Part shown: one piece after another, positions 28,020 to 37,063 of the stretch
Layout of the letters: each line of letters opens with the position of its first letter
How positions within the stretch are numbered: position 1 is the first letter of the stretch
NCBI RefSeq assembly: GCF_007991755.1
Contig: NZ_BJYY01000013.1
Location: forward strand, 496,001 to 560,000
DNA from: Cellulomonas aerilata
Lineage (GTDB): Bacteria; Actinomycetota; Actinomycetes; Actinomycetales; Cellulomonadaceae
DNA length: 64,000 bases
Reading direction: 5' to 3'
Position numbers and translations under genes: made by a program
The notes under the pieces: generated by a model
Told to the model about the DNA's origin: nothing
The model's database searches: none
The model's input: the letters and a program-made list of their open reading frames with translations, nothing else

Positions 28020-28376
28020 CTACTCGTCCTCTGACCTGTCGATCAGTTCAACCAACGCCTCGGGCGGAGTGCTGGGCTTTGTCACCAGGCGCTTTCCACC
28101 TCCCGGATTGGGATCGCCGGCGAGGGCCGCGAGAACGTCAGAGGGCGTTGCCGTGTTCGCGGCAACCGCCTCACGCACCTTGCTCGAGCCTTTCCCTGCG
28201 GCCGCGCGGAGGAGCCTTGAGTCGATGGTTGTTCTCCCCGCAAGGTCGAGAAACGCGAGCTCTGGGAAGGAAGGATTGCTCACGGCGATCGCGCGGTTGC
28301 CGTCGGCGTAGGCGTATTGGGCGAACCGAGCCAGCACATCTGCGGGCGTTTGAGGGTTCGCCGCCAGAGCCATCAT
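28020..28376 (-). CDS. Leucine-rich-repeat-variant (LRV)-like protein
   Basis: A helical repeat protein of about 118 residues. Two units share the pattern A-x-A-A-N-x-x-T-P-x-D-V-L (LAANPQTPADVLARFA and VAANTATPSDVLAALAGDP), with a degenerate copy between and a TPPEALVEL unit at the end. This spacing is that of LRV repeats. The frame is open further upstream (to 28514), but those codons lie antisense to another coding remnant and read as noise, so I start at the ATG at 28376. It may be a full short protein or the 3' part of a larger one cut at a rearrangement near 28400. Confidence 0.5.
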   Translation of the reverse strand: MMALAANPQTPADVLARFAQYAYADGNRAIAVSNPSFPELAFLDLAGRTTIDSRLLRAAAGKGSSKVREAVAANTATPSDVLAALAGDPNPGGGKRLVTKPSTPPEALVELIDRSEDE

Positions 28377-28401
28377 CAGATCCGTGCCGATCGGTCGATA
28401 G

Positions 28402-28584
28402 TCCCCGCCTCGGCAGCGGACCGTGGGCCGAGTGGGCGACCGGTCGGCGCGCGAACCGGTCCCGGTGGCCGAGTGCACGACGGCCTTGGCACACCTGGAG
28501 GCAACAGCGTTCACCGGCGCGGTGCCGCGTGGCGTGCAGGAGGCCCGTGATGTCGATCCCGACCAGGCAGTGCATCGTCGGTGA
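28402..28584 (+). pseudogene. 3' remnant of an element backbone gene
   Basis: A + strand frame, open from 28402 to the TGA at 28582, translates to a protein-like tail (REPVPVAECTTALAHLEATA, then FTGAVPRGVQEARDVDPDQ). It has high third-position GC and overlaps the SSB start by 35 bases, as genes in an operon do. There is no start codon or upstream body; the sequence before it belongs to the oppositely oriented LRV-like gene. It looks like the end of the gene that originally preceded ssb, lost by insertion or deletion. Confidence 0.45.
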
Positions 28585-29019
28585 GATCGCCTCCCAGCCG
28601 GAGTGGTCGAAGACGAGCGATGGCACGGTGCGGTTGTTCGCCCGCATTAAGATCGGGGCCCGTCGCCCGCGAGAGGACGGCACCTACGGGGAGCCGGTGG
28701 AGTCTTTCCACAATCTCGTCGCGTACGGGCGCGCCGCCGAGCGTGGCCGCAGCCGGGTGCGCCAGGGGGACGTCATCGTCGCCGCCGGCTATGTCCGCAC
28801 CTACTCGCATGACCAGGGCGCCGAGCCGCGGACCGGTGAGGAGTTCGTCATGCGGTGGTTCGGGCACGAGGCCTGGCGTACCGAGTACACGGTGGCTCGG
28901 TCCGCGCCGGTCGCGGGGCCGCCGTCGCGGCGTCGTGCCCCCAGGCGGTCCTCGGTCGCGGCGTTCGTCACGCCGGTCCCGGCGCCCGATCCGGCACGGT
29001 ACGACCGGTGGTCGCCATG
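28550..29019 (+). CDS. ssb: Single-stranded DNA-binding protein (SSB)
   Basis: ATG at 28550 has AGGAGG six bases upstream. The OB-fold part is clear: SIPTRQCIVGEIASQPEWS, RLFARIKIGARRP, ESFHNLVAYGRAAERG, VRQGDVIVAAGYVRTYSH. Mobile-element SSBs coat transferred single strands. The 3' boundary is uncertain: this frame has no stop until 29740, while coding character passes to the +1 frame around 29020. I end the gene where sense is lost; a small indel near 29000 may have removed its stop. Confidence 0.7.
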
Positions 29020-29592
29020 GTGGACCCGGACATGGGTGGGCCGTCGCGAGCGGGGCGCCCCCCGGCGCCGCAGCTCGGGGTCTTCGCGGGTGAGGAGGAG
29101 GAGCCCGTCGGGCCGGTCAACTGGAACACCCTGCCGGCGGCGGAGGCGGCCGCGCGCTGGGTGGCGCTGGAGGCGTGGGTGTCCTGGCTGCGCACCGCCT
29201 ACGGGCTGTCGGTGCTGGAGATCCCGCCGTTATGGCACCGCCATGACGAGCTGGTGTGGGAGCTCTCGGCCCTGCATCAGCACTGGCTGGCCTGCTACGG
29301 CGAGGGTGCGTCGGGCTCGGCGCCGTTGCAGTGGCACCGGGACTTCGACGACGCCCGCCACCGCCTGCGCCGCTGGGTCGCTGCCTGCGGCACCCAGGGC
29401 GGTGCCGACCGGCCCACCTTGGTGGCGTCCTGGCCCGGACAGCCCCCGCGCGACGTGGAGCCCGCCCGGGCGATCACCGACCGGGACGCGGACTTCCAGG
29501 ACATGGTCCGCGCCGACGTCCAGGAACGGCTTGACGCCGCGGAGGCGATGGCCACCGCGCTGTCGTCGCCCGGCCGGTCCGGGGGTGCGTGA
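29017..29592 (+). CDS. DUF4913-like element protein
   Basis: About 191 residues. The core pattern is W-x-x-L-P-A-x-E-A-A-x-x-W, then WVSWLRTAYGLSVLEIPP, HDELVWELSALHQHWLACY and RLRRWVAACG. It resembles the DUF4913-type proteins common in actinobacterial conjugative elements; function unknown. An acidic stretch (GEEEEP) precedes the core and could belong to the tail of an SSB fused by frameshift. The start at 29017 is a guess, since the frame is open upstream to 28855. The stop overlaps the next start (TGATG). Confidence 0.6.
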   Translation: MVDPDMGGPSRAGRPPAPQLGVFAGEEEEPVGPVNWNTLPAAEAAARWVALEAWVSWLRTAYGLSVLEIPPLWHRHDELVWELSALHQHWLACYGEGASGSAPLQWHRDFDDARHRLRRWVAACGTQGGADRPTLVASWPGQPPRDVEPARAITDRDADFQDMVRADVQERLDAAEAMATALSSPGRSGGA

Positions 29593-30611
29593 TGCACCGG
29601 ATGCCCGGCGCCCTGGAGCGCGAGCTGGCCGACCTGGCCGCGCTGACCGATCACGCCTCGACCGGCGCCCACGACGCCTACGCCCGGCTCCGCGGCCCGC
29701 TGTGGGCGACCCTGCACACGCTGGGGTTCGACGGTGGTGAGGTCCTGGTCCTCGGTGACGGCGCCCCGACCCTGTTAGGCATGCCCGGCGGCCAGGAGCG
29801 GTCCGTGGACTTCGTGGCTGCCCGGCTCGTGCCCCTGGGCGGGTCCGCCTCCGCGGCCGTGACTCCTGGCGCCAGCAGCGATGTGGGCTGCTTCGACGTG
29901 GTGGTCGCCTCTTTGCCGTGGGCCGATGTACAGCTACGCGACCCTGCCAGGTGGGCGCAGCGGGTGGTGCGTCAGGCGCAGATGACGATCGGCGCGGCGA
30001 CCCTGGCCCGGCCCGGCGGGCTGATTGCCGTGCTGGCCACGCACGACCTGATGGACGCCCCCGACCCCGGGGAGCGCCGGGCGATCATGCAGCACGCGGC
30101 GTTCCTCGGTGCGGTCCGGCTGCCCGCCGGGGTGCTGCGGCCGGCGGCGGGTACCGACAACGTCGTGGATCTCATGGTGTTCACGGCCGCGGGCCCGCCG
30201 CACGCGACCGGGACCCGGGCGTTCGAGACGACGGTCCAGATCTCGCTGCCCGGCGGGGACGTCGTGTTGAACCGGTACTTCGACGACCACCCCGAGCAGG
30301 TGCTGGGATCCGTCGAGGTGGAGGCGAGCGTCTGGGGCCGCCCGTCCCTGACGGTCGTCGGTGACGGCGCGACCTTCGACCGGGAGGTGAGCCTGGCGCT
30401 CGGGAGCCTGGCGGCCGGTGCGGTGCGCGATGGCCTGACCGCCGCAGCACCGGGCGATCCCGGGGTGGCGGGCAGCGCCGGCGGGTGGGTCATCGAGGGC
30501 GCCCGGCGGTACCTGCCCTCCCAGCTCCAGGGCGGCCAGATCCATGGCGCGTGGCGCACGTCCCACGGGTGGCCGACCACCCGTCCACCAGAGCCAGACG
30601 TCGACCTGTGA
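29592..30611 (+). CDS. N6-adenine methylase-like element protein
   Basis: A 339-residue protein resembling the methylase-like part of mobile-element helicase/methylase proteins: LARPGGLIAVLATHDLMD, a helical linker, FLGAVRLPAGVL and AGTDNVVDLMVF. Where an NPPY catalytic motif should stand it has SLPW, so it is probably not an active adenine methylase. An AdoMet-like glycine stretch (VLVLGDG) is present. It may be a structural or antirestriction factor. It is coupled to its neighbours at both ends (TGATG upstream, GTGA downstream). Confidence 0.6.
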   Translation: MHRMPGALERELADLAALTDHASTGAHDAYARLRGPLWATLHTLGFDGGEVLVLGDGAPTLLGMPGGQERSVDFVAARLVPLGGSASAAVTPGASSDVGCFDVVVASLPWADVQLRDPARWAQRVVRQAQMTIGAATLARPGGLIAVLATHDLMDAPDPGERRAIMQHAAFLGAVRLPAGVLRPAAGTDNVVDLMVFTAAGPPHATGTRAFETTVQISLPGGDVVLNRYFDDHPEQVLGSVEVEASVWGRPSLTVVGDGATFDREVSLALGSLAAGAVRDGLTAAAPGDPGVAGSAGGWVIEGARRYLPSQLQGGQIHGAWRTSHGWPTTRPPEPDVDL

Positions 30612-30712
30612 CCACTGTGAGCGAGACGGAGGCAGCCACGCTTGAACTCCGGACCGGGTCTCTTGCGGTCCTTCGTGGACCTGCAGGTGAAGACGAAGGA
30701 GAGGACACGTGA
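30608..30712 (+). CDS. 34-codon linking ORF before excisionase
   Basis: A short frame starting with GTG inside the previous stop (GTGA) and ending in a TGA that overlaps the next GTG. It reads VTTVSETEAATLELRTGSLA, then an acidic tail. Its end holds the AAGGAGAGG ribosome site of the excisionase gene. Exact coupling at both ends argues for real translation, perhaps as a leader tying xis expression to the operon; it could also be chance. Confidence 0.4.
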   Translation: MTTVSETEAATLELRTGSLAVLRGPAGEDEGEDT

Positions 30713-31014
30713 CCAGCTACGTGACGCTGACCCCGGAGGATGTCGCTAGGACGCTCGGCACCTCGCCGTGGTGGGTCAGGGAGCAGGCTCGCCGTGGACG
30801 TATTCCGCACCTGCGAGTTGGCAGGGGCCAGATCCGGTTTCTGCCCGAGCACGTCGACGCTCTCTTCAGGCTCATCACAGTCGATTGCGTCGCTGAAGAT
30901 GCCAAGCCGGCCGTGACCACCTCGAGTGACCTCAGCGCGCTCGGCCCGACCGTCAAGTCCCTCGCGGCACATCGGCGTCGTCCACACGTGGCCGGCGATC
31001 GCCAACTGTCTTGA
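30709..31014 (+). CDS. Excisionase-like HTH protein
   Basis: A 101-residue protein with an N-terminal helix-turn-helix of the MerR/excisionase type (LTPEDVARTLGTSPWWVREQ, RIPHLRVGRGQIRF). GTG start with AGGAGAGG upstream. Proteins of this kind beside a tyrosine integrase bend the attachment site and direct recombination to excision. It converges with the integrase gene, 269 bases apart. Its C-terminal 45 residues are unstructured. It could also act as a transcription regulator. Confidence 0.75.
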   Translation: MTSYVTLTPEDVARTLGTSPWWVREQARRGRIPHLRVGRGQIRFLPEHVDALFRLITVDCVAEDAKPAVTTSSDLSALGPTVKSLAAHRRRPHVAGDRQLS

Positions 31015-31283
31015 GCCACGCGGTTCGCCCCGCGAGGTGCGACTGCCGACCACAGCGAGAGCCCCTTTCGGTCAACTCGCCGGCGGGCGACTCCGCCGAT
31101 AGCGGACCGGTCAATCACGCAGACAGTGGTGCCGCACCTCTACTCACCAACGTGGCGACAGTCTTCGGCTGGCATGACGACTTCCGGCGAGCTGGACGAC
31201 GCGATGACGCAGCAGGTGCACCGCCCCCTGGCGTCCGCCTTCCCGTCCGCCTGACCGTCGATCAGTCGCTGGGCGCCCTCGCC

Positions 31284-32468
31284 CTACCGTCCACCCGTTG
31301 GGTGAAGGCGCAGCCCGGCCATGGCACGGGAGGCGGCGTCCGCGGCGGCTCGCTGCTGGTCGGGGAGGAGGTGCGCGTAGGTCTCGGTCGTTGTCGTGAT
31401 CGACTCGTGCCCGAGGCGGCGCTGCAGCACGAACAGGTCCGTTCCCGCGGCGATCATCCACGACGCGTGCGTGTGCCTCAGGTCGTGCACGCGCGGCCGC
31501 TTGGTCAGTCGGGGGGCATCGGGGTCGGGCGATCCGTCGGACCGTCGGGGGTTGCGGGCGGCGTCGAGCGCCGGCGTCCACGTGGTCGTCCAGAACCGCG
31601 GCGACTGCAAATGCGCGCCGACGGTGTTGGTGAACAGGAGCTCGCCGGGCGCCTTGCCGGCGACGAGCGGGGAGAGCACGTCGACCAGGTCGTCCCGCAG
31701 CGACACGGTGCGCCACGCGCGCTTGGTCTTCGGCGGGCCGACGTACCAGTGCCGATCCTGATCCCGCTTCCATGCCTTGGTCACCTTGATCGTCGCCGGG
31801 CGGGACACGAGGTCGACGTCGCCCGTGGTGAGCGCGGTGGCCTCACCCCAGCGCAGCCCGGTGGCGACGAGGGTCAGCACGAGCGGCTGGTAGTGCGGCG
31901 GGATCTTGGACAGCAGGAGCATGAACTCGTCGGGGGTGAGCACCGTCATGTCGTCGCGGGTGGACTGCGACTTGGGCAGCAGGACGCCGGCGCACGGGTT
32001 GTCAGGTCGGTACCCGAGCCGCACCGCGGTCGCCATCGACGCGGAGAAGAGCCCGTGGACGTTGGCGATGGTCTTGGGCGCCAGGCCCTTCTTCGACATG
32101 TCCGCGACCCAGCCGGCCACCTGCCGGTAGGTCAGCGCGGAGACCGGGAAGGCACCGAGCGTCGGGACGATATGGGCCGCCATCTGCTGGCAATAATGGG
32201 CGCGGGTGTCAGTGCCGACCGCGGTCAGGAGGTCGATGTGCTCGGCGACGACCTGGGCGACGGTGGGTCCGAACTTGCGGATGGCGTCAGCAACTCGCGC
32301 CGCCTCGGCGGCGTATCCGCCGGCCGCCTCGATCAGCTTCTTGGCGACGATCGCCTCGCGTTCGTCGTCGTACGTCAGGGACGTCTGGCGTCCCGTCTCG
32401 GGGTCACGCCAGAGCACCGCGAACGCCCGCGTCCCGTCCGCGCGACGCCGCTCCCGCAGAGAGGCCAT
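31284..32468 (-). CDS. Tyrosine recombinase / element integrase
   Basis: A 394-residue phage-type integrase from the ATG at 32468. It has an N-terminal arm-binding region (SLRERRRADGTRAFAVLW), a SAM-like core-binding domain (KFGPTVAQVVAEHIDLL onward) and a catalytic domain with Arg in ATGLRWGE, HDLRHTHASW, LGHESI and the nucleophile Tyr in TETYAHL. All catalytic residues are present. The gene ends towards the excisionase and begins 78 bases from the 3' end of ssrA, the usual arrangement for an integrase that uses tmRNA as target. A perfect palindrome (32476-32509) lies just upstream; no ribosome site is visible, so translation may start on a leaderless or near-leaderless mRNA. Confidence 0.93.
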   Translation of the reverse strand: MASLRERRRADGTRAFAVLWRDPETGRQTSLTYDDEREAIVAKKLIEAAGGYAAEAARVADAIRKFGPTVAQVVAEHIDLLTAVGTDTRAHYCQQMAAHIVPTLGAFPVSALTYRQVAGWVADMSKKGLAPKTIANVHGLFSASMATAVRLGYRPDNPCAGVLLPKSQSTRDDMTVLTPDEFMLLLSKIPPHYQPLVLTLVATGLRWGEATALTTGDVDLVSRPATIKVTKAWKRDQDRHWYVGPPKTKRAWRTVSLRDDLVDVLSPLVAGKAPGELLFTNTVGAHLQSPRFWTTTWTPALDAARNPRRSDGSPDPDAPRLTKRPRVHDLRHTHASWMIAAGTDLFVLQRRLGHESITTTTETYAHLLPDQQRAAADAASRAMAGLRLHPTGGR

Positions 32469-32475
32469 ACAGGAA

Positions 32476-32509
32476 AAGGTAGCCAATCGTGTCAACGATT
32501 GGCTACCTT
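32476..32509. promoter_or_regulatory. Perfect 15-base inverted repeat at integrase promoter
   Basis: Arms AAGGTAGCCAATCGT (32476-32490) and its exact complement (32495-32509) flank a GTCA loop. Reading towards the integrase, TTGACA lies inside it, followed 17 bases later by CTGTAT, so the repeat covers the likely -35 region. It could be an operator for the integrase or excisionase, or an arm-type recombinase site; a hairpin in the transcript is also possible. Confidence 0.6.
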
Positions 32510-32545
32510 CCTGTCAACATGGCCAGCGTTTCCGCAGGTCTTCAG

Positions 32546-32912
32546 GGGTGGAGGTGGCGGGAATCGAACCCGCGTCCGATGACTGTGAACCAGGACTTCT
32601 CCGTGCGCAGTCTGCTGCGATTTTCTCGGCCCCCATGATCTAGCAGACATGTCATGGACGGGCCCAGTCGGCTAAGAGTCCCCCCAGCATCACCGACGAA
32701 TGCTGGGAGCAGTGGCTCTCTAGATGACGCCAGCTACTGAGACGAGAGCGAGCTCAGGCTGACGGACTTCGGTACTCGCTCAGGCGGCGAGAGCGAAGTC
32801 GGCGCGATTGGTATCGGCACCTATTGGTTTGCAAGGATCGTTTACGAGATAACCCTGCGTCCTCGGCACGCTTCTCCTGGATCGACGATCACCGTCGAAA
32901 CCGATCACCCCC
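32546..32912 (-). ncRNA. ssrA: tmRNA (transfer-messenger RNA)
   Basis: Both ends match tmRNA: the 5' end GGGGGTGATCGGTTTCGACGG and the T-arm GGGTTCGATTCCCGCC with acceptor strand CACCTCC. They pair over seven bases. The tag frame at 32780-32818 encodes ADTNRADFALAA and a TGA. The CCA is not fully encoded (CCC). tmRNA rescues stalled ribosomes and tags the nascent protein for proteolysis; smpB, its partner, lies about 2.1 kb away. The integrase sits at its 3' end, so the island used this gene as attachment site and restored the 3' end on entry. Confidence 0.95.
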
Positions 32913-33085
32913 TGTGCAGTTGTCAACCACTCCGCCGTCCCCTGCCGCGAGCGGCCGGGTCGGGTGGAGCAGGTCAAGCATAGTCGTCAACCCCGCCGGC
33001 GGCACGACCATTCCCGCCCGGACGCGGGGGCCCGAGCCGGCACGCGTGACCAGCGCCGGGCACGCTTCGCCAGCCCCCACCACGC

Positions 33086-35026
33086 TCACCAGCCCCCGCC
33101 ACCACCGCCGCCCACTCCGCCGCCGGCGAACCCGCGGCCGCCGGAGCCGCTGGACCCGGACGACGCCGGCGTCGCGGCGGAGATGGACTGGGTCGTGACG
33201 GCGGTGAAGCTCTCGACGCTCTGCCCGAACCCGCCGACGCCCCAGACCCCGTACGGCACCCCCACGCCCCGGTACCAGGTCGGCTCCGGCACCGACTCCC
33301 CCCGGGACGCCAGCGCCTCGAACCCGCCGGACCACCGGTCGGTCACGCCGAACGCGATGGCGTACGGCAGGTACCGGCTGAACAGGTCCTCCCCGTGCAC
33401 CAGCCGCAGCGCGTCGGGGTCCGCCGTCTCCAGGTAGCGCTTGAACGCCACGGCCTGCGCCAGCACCTCAGTCCCTGCGGCGGTGCGGGCCGGCGCGGCC
33501 CCGGCGCACACCAGCACCACCACACCGACCACCACCAGCGCGACGCCGACCAGCGCGAGCCCGTCGACCAGCGCGGCGATCGCCACCCCGACCCCGGCGA
33601 TCCCGAGCACCAGCAGCGCGACGGCCACGGTGTACCACCGGTGCCGGACGGTCCGCGGGTTCGCGGTGAACCACCCGCGCTCGGTCACGTGCGCGTAGAG
33701 CAGCTCCTGGACGGCGGCCATGGACGACGCGAACGTCGTCCTCACCCGGGACATCCGCACCGTGTCCCGCTTCCTGAACAGGTCCGCCAGCAGCCGCGAC
33801 TCGAACGCCGTCAGAGTCGACCGGTCCCGGGAGACCTCGACCAGCTCCCAGTCGCCCGGCACGTCCCGCGGCGGCCCCGGCACCTCCCGGATCTCCAGGT
33901 ACCCGCGGACCGCGAGGTCGACGATCGTCGCGGTGACGTCGCGCGGGTCGGCGACCTCGTCCAGCAGCGTGCCGAGCTCGCCGGGCAGCACGCCGTCGGG
34001 CGGCGTGGACTGCACGGCGACCGGCGGGCGGTGCTCGCGGAACGCTCCCCCGCCGCCCGGGGCGCCGGCGACCATGCCGGTCGGCAGGCCGAGCGCCGCG
34101 CGGTCGCGTCCGCCGCGGCGCGCGCGGGCCACCGCCAGGGCCGACCCGACGCCGGCGATCAGCAGCGCCGTGCCGCCGGTCGTCCGGGTCGGGACCCACG
34201 GGTCGGTGTAGTCGACGGCGTCCCCGACGATCGGCCTGACGCCGGGGAACGTCCCGGCCGGCCAGACGACCACGATGGTGAACGGCTCCCCCGGGCGCAG
34301 CGCGGCCACCGAGGACGTCGCGGTGTCGCCGTCGACGTCGGTGCCCTGCGTGCACGGCCGGCCGACGTCGCCCCCCGCGAAGCACAGCACCTCGTCCACC
34401 GGCGCCGGACCGTTGACGGTCACGCCGACGTCGGACAGCGGGATCTCCCACGCGCCGCCGATCACATCCAGGTACAGCTCGTCGCCGGTCGGCGGGACGA
34501 CACGGGGGTCGTCGGTCAGCCGCGTCCCGGCGGGGTTGACCCATCCCTCGACCCGGTAGGTCACCACGTACACGTGCGACCCCGAGACGTCGTCGACGTC
34601 CTCGTCGCCGATCCGCAGCATCAGTCCTTGGCGGGTCCTCTCGACGTCGAGGTCGTCCGGCGCGGTGTCGCTGGACGCGCGCACGTCGGTGATGCGGAAC
34701 AGCCGGTCCCGCTCGGGGTCGCCGGCGATCGCCTGCCGGGTCGGCAAGGTGACGAACGGGCCGTGCCCGGGCTCATCCCCGAAGTCGAACGTGAGCTCGA
34801 GCCGCACGTCCGCGACGCCGTCGGCCCTCACCGCGACGTTCGCCGAGTAGCGGGTGATCTCCTGGCCCTCGGTCTGCGCCGAGGCCCGGTCCGCCCGCAC
34901 GACCAGGGCGAGGACCATGGTGATCCCGGCGAGCGCCCACGCCACCACGCGGAGCCAGAACAGCGTGTCGCGTCTCGGCGGCCGCCCGGAGCCGGCGCGG
35001 TCAGGCCTCCGACGACGCTCCCCCAT
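33086..35026 (-). CDS. DUF2207 membrane protein
   Basis: A 646-residue predicted membrane protein. A basic N-terminus and a signal/transmembrane segment (VVAWALAGITMVLALVV) precede an extracellular beta-rich DUF2207 domain (ITRYSANVAVRADGVADVRL, FVTLPTRQAI). Another transmembrane helix lies near residue 285 (ALLIAGVGSALAVA) and two more near residue 480. The C-terminus is a Gly/Ser run ending GGVGGGGGGGW, typical of the family. Function unknown, presumably at the cell envelope. It starts 16 bases after the smpB stop and probably shares its transcript. Confidence 0.85.
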   Translation of the reverse strand: MGERRRRPDRAGSGRPPRRDTLFWLRVVAWALAGITMVLALVVRADRASAQTEGQEITRYSANVAVRADGVADVRLELTFDFGDEPGHGPFVTLPTRQAIAGDPERDRLFRITDVRASSDTAPDDLDVERTRQGLMLRIGDEDVDDVSGSHVYVVTYRVEGWVNPAGTRLTDDPRVVPPTGDELYLDVIGGAWEIPLSDVGVTVNGPAPVDEVLCFAGGDVGRPCTQGTDVDGDTATSSVAALRPGEPFTIVVVWPAGTFPGVRPIVGDAVDYTDPWVPTRTTGGTALLIAGVGSALAVARARRGGRDRAALGLPTGMVAGAPGGGGAFREHRPPVAVQSTPPDGVLPGELGTLLDEVADPRDVTATIVDLAVRGYLEIREVPGPPRDVPGDWELVEVSRDRSTLTAFESRLLADLFRKRDTVRMSRVRTTFASSMAAVQELLYAHVTERGWFTANPRTVRHRWYTVAVALLVLGIAGVGVAIAALVDGLALVGVALVVVGVVVLVCAGAAPARTAAGTEVLAQAVAFKRYLETADPDALRLVHGEDLFSRYLPYAIAFGVTDRWSGGFEALASRGESVPEPTWYRGVGVPYGVWGVGGFGQSVESFTAVTTQSISAATPASSGSSGSGGRGFAGGGVGGGGGGGW

Positions 35027-35041
35027 CGCCGCCGCCCTGCC

Positions 35042-35512
35042 TCAGCGGTCGCGCTTGGCGCGCATCGCGCGCACGGCCTCGAGGTTGTCCTGCCGTTCGC
35101 GCAACGTCTGGCGCTTGTCGTACTCGCGCTTGCCTCGGGCGAGGGCGATCTCGACCTTCGCGCGCCCGTCCAGGAAGTACAGGGACAGCGGGACGATCGT
35201 CTGCCCCTTCTCCTTGGTCTTCGACTCGAGCCGGTCGATCTCGGTGCGGTGCAGCAGCAGCTTGCGCTTGCGCCGGGGCGCGTGGTTGGTCCAGGTGCCC
35301 TGCGTGTACTCCGGGATGTGCACGCCCTCGAGCCACGCCTCGCCGCGCTCGATGGTGCACCAGCCGTCGACGAGGGACGCGCGGCCGGCGCGCAGCGCCT
35401 TGACCTCGGTCCCGGACAGCACGAGGCCTGCCTCGAACACGTCCTCGATCGTGAAGTCGTGCCGGGCCTTCTTGTTGTTGGCCACGAGCTTGCGCCCGGT
35501 GTCCTTGCCCAT
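35042..35512 (-). CDS. smpB: SsrA-binding protein SmpB
   Basis: A 156-residue protein, the normal family length. It has the N-terminal NNKKARHDF, the core [34 protein letters not shown] and a basic C-terminal tail ([18 protein letters not shown]) that folds into the decoding centre. SmpB carries tmRNA to stalled ribosomes; ssrA is encoded just downstream on the same strand. The start at 35512 fits the conserved [11 protein letters not shown]. It follows the M23 peptidase gene by 117 bases. Confidence 0.97.
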   Translation of the reverse strand: MGKDTGRKLVANNKKARHDFTIEDVFEAGLVLSGTEVKALRAGRASLVDGWCTIERGEAWLEGVHIPEYTQGTWTNHAPRRKRKLLLHRTEIDRLESKTKEKGQTIVPLSLYFLDGRAKVEIALARGKREYDKRQTLRERQDNLEAVRAMRAKRDR

Positions 35513-35628
35513 CGCGTGCGCACCGTCCCTCGTCCACCAGCACTGCGTCCCGTGCACGACGTCGTCGTGCAGCCGGTCCAGGCTAGTGGGGCGCGCGGCC
35601 GGGGGGCGGCCGGACGGCGCGAGGTTCG

Positions 35629-37059
35629 CTAGAGGCCGAGCAGCGGCCGTGGGTCGGTGGTGGCGCCGTTGACGTAGACCTCGAAGTGCAGGTGGCAGGC
35701 CGCCGACGTCCCGGTGTTGCCGGAGTACCCGAGCAGCGTCCCGCGGTCCACCGACTGCCCCGCCCGCACCACGAACCGCGTCATGTGGTTGTAGCTGGAC
35801 ATCAGCGAGTTCCCGTCCACGTACCCGTGGTCGAGCATGACCTGGTTGCCGAAGCCGCTGCGGGACTTCGCCCACTGCACCGTGCCCGCCTTGGCGGCGT
35901 AGAGCGGGGTGCTGCAGTACGTGCGCAGGTCGATCCCGGCGTGCAGACGCGTGTAGTGCAGCGTCGGGTGGAAGCGCATGCCGTAGTCCGAGGTGACGTA
36001 GATCGGGTTGATCGACGTCGGGTTGCCGAACAGGGCACCCCGCACCGTGCCCGACGGCGGCTCGGCGGCACCACTGGGCGCGGGGGGCGCCGCGGGGGCG
36101 GGCGGGGCGGCGGCTCCGGCGCTGGACCTGGCGCGCTCGGCGGCCCGGGCGGCCGCCTCCTCGGCCGCCTTCGCGGCGGCGGCCTCGGCGGCGGCGCGCT
36201 GGGCGGCGATGATGCCCTGCAGCTCGTTCTCGATGGCGGCGCGCTGGGCCTCCGCCTCGGCAGCCTGCGCCTCGGCGTCGGCCTTCATGCCCTCGATCGC
36301 AGCCTGCTGCGCGGCCTGCTGGGCGATGAGACTCTCGATCTCGGCCGTGCGGTCCGCCGCGGCCTCCCGGGCCGCGTCGGCCTGGACGACCTTCGCGTCC
36401 GCCTCGACCTTGAGCTCGGCGACCCGCTCGCGGACGGCGGTCAGCCGGGCCTTGCTGTTGCGGTTGGTCGCCTCGAGCTGCTGCAGCTCGTCCAGCGCCT
36501 GGCTCTGCGTCCGCATGGCGGTGGAGACCATGCCGTACTGGTCGACGAAGTCCTCCGTGGACTCCGCGCCCATGACGACGCTCAGCCCGCTGGTGGACGA
36601 CTCGCCCTTGTAGGCCTGCCGGGCCATCTGCCCGACGGCGGTGCGGATCTTCTGACCGCGCTCGTCGTCGGCGGCGATGGACTCGGTAATCGTCGCCTCC
36701 TGGTCCTGCGCGTCCTGGAGGCGGGCGGCGATGAGGTCGGCCTCGCGCTGGGAGCGCTCGAGCTCGTCCTGCGCGGCGGCGAGCTCGGCCTGCGCGGCGG
36801 GCAGGCGGGACTGGGTGGCCTGCAGGTCCAGGACCGCCTGGCCGAGCTGGGCGGACAGTCCCTCGATCGACGCCTCGAGCTCCTCGACCTGGCGGTCGGC
36901 AGCGGCCGAGCGGGCCTCCGCGGCGGCGCGCTGGTCGTCGAGCTCGTCGGCGACCGCGGGCGCGCCGACCGCCGCCAGGACCGCGAGCGCACCGGCGACG
37001 GTCGCGGCGACCACGCGGCGGGGCTGCCGGCGGCGCGACTGCGGACGCAAGGACCTCAT
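35629..37059 (-). CDS. M23 peptidase with coiled coils (FtsEX-linked)
   Basis: A 476-residue secreted cell-wall hydrolase candidate. After a twin-Arg-rich N-terminus comes a signal segment ([22 protein letters not shown]). Residues 38-290 are long coiled coils rich in Ala, Glu and Gln, followed by an Ala/Pro linker. Residues 350-476 are a LytM/M23 domain ([26 protein letters not shown]), with the metal-binding H-x(n)-D and H-x-H pattern. It starts five bases after ftsX ends. The layout matches EnvC of Gram-negatives and RipC of mycobacteria, which FtsEX activates at the septum. Confidence 0.9.
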   Translation of the reverse strand: MRSLRPQSRRRQPRRVVAATVAGALAVLAAVGAPAVADELDDQRAAAEARSAAADRQVEELEASIEGLSAQLGQAVLDLQATQSRLPAAQAELAAAQDELERSQREADLIAARLQDAQDQEATITESIAADDERGQKIRTAVGQMARQAYKGESSTSGLSVVMGAESTEDFVDQYGMVSTAMRTQSQALDELQQLEATNRNSKARLTAVRERVAELKVEADAKVVQADAAREAAADRTAEIESLIAQQAAQQAAIEGMKADAEAQAAEAEAQRAAIENELQGIIAAQRAAAEAAAAKAAEEAAARAAERARSSAGAAAPPAPAAPPAPSGAAEPPSGTVRGALFGNPTSINPIYVTSDYGMRFHPTLHYTRLHAGIDLRTYCSTPLYAAKAGTVQWAKSRSGFGNQVMLDHGYVDGNSLMSSYNHMTRFVVRAGQSVDRGTLLGYSGNTGTSAACHLHFEVYVNGATTDPRPLLGL

Positions 37060-37063
37060 GACC

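Noticed and set aside
28550-29740. SSB fused to a 240-residue C-terminal extension
   Set aside because: After about 29020 the translation in this frame is Arg/Ser noise, while the +1 frame gives a recognisable element protein.
33395-35632. Long + strand frame opposite the DUF2207 and smpB genes
   Set aside because: Antisense to two well-supported genes; no motif and no ribosome site.
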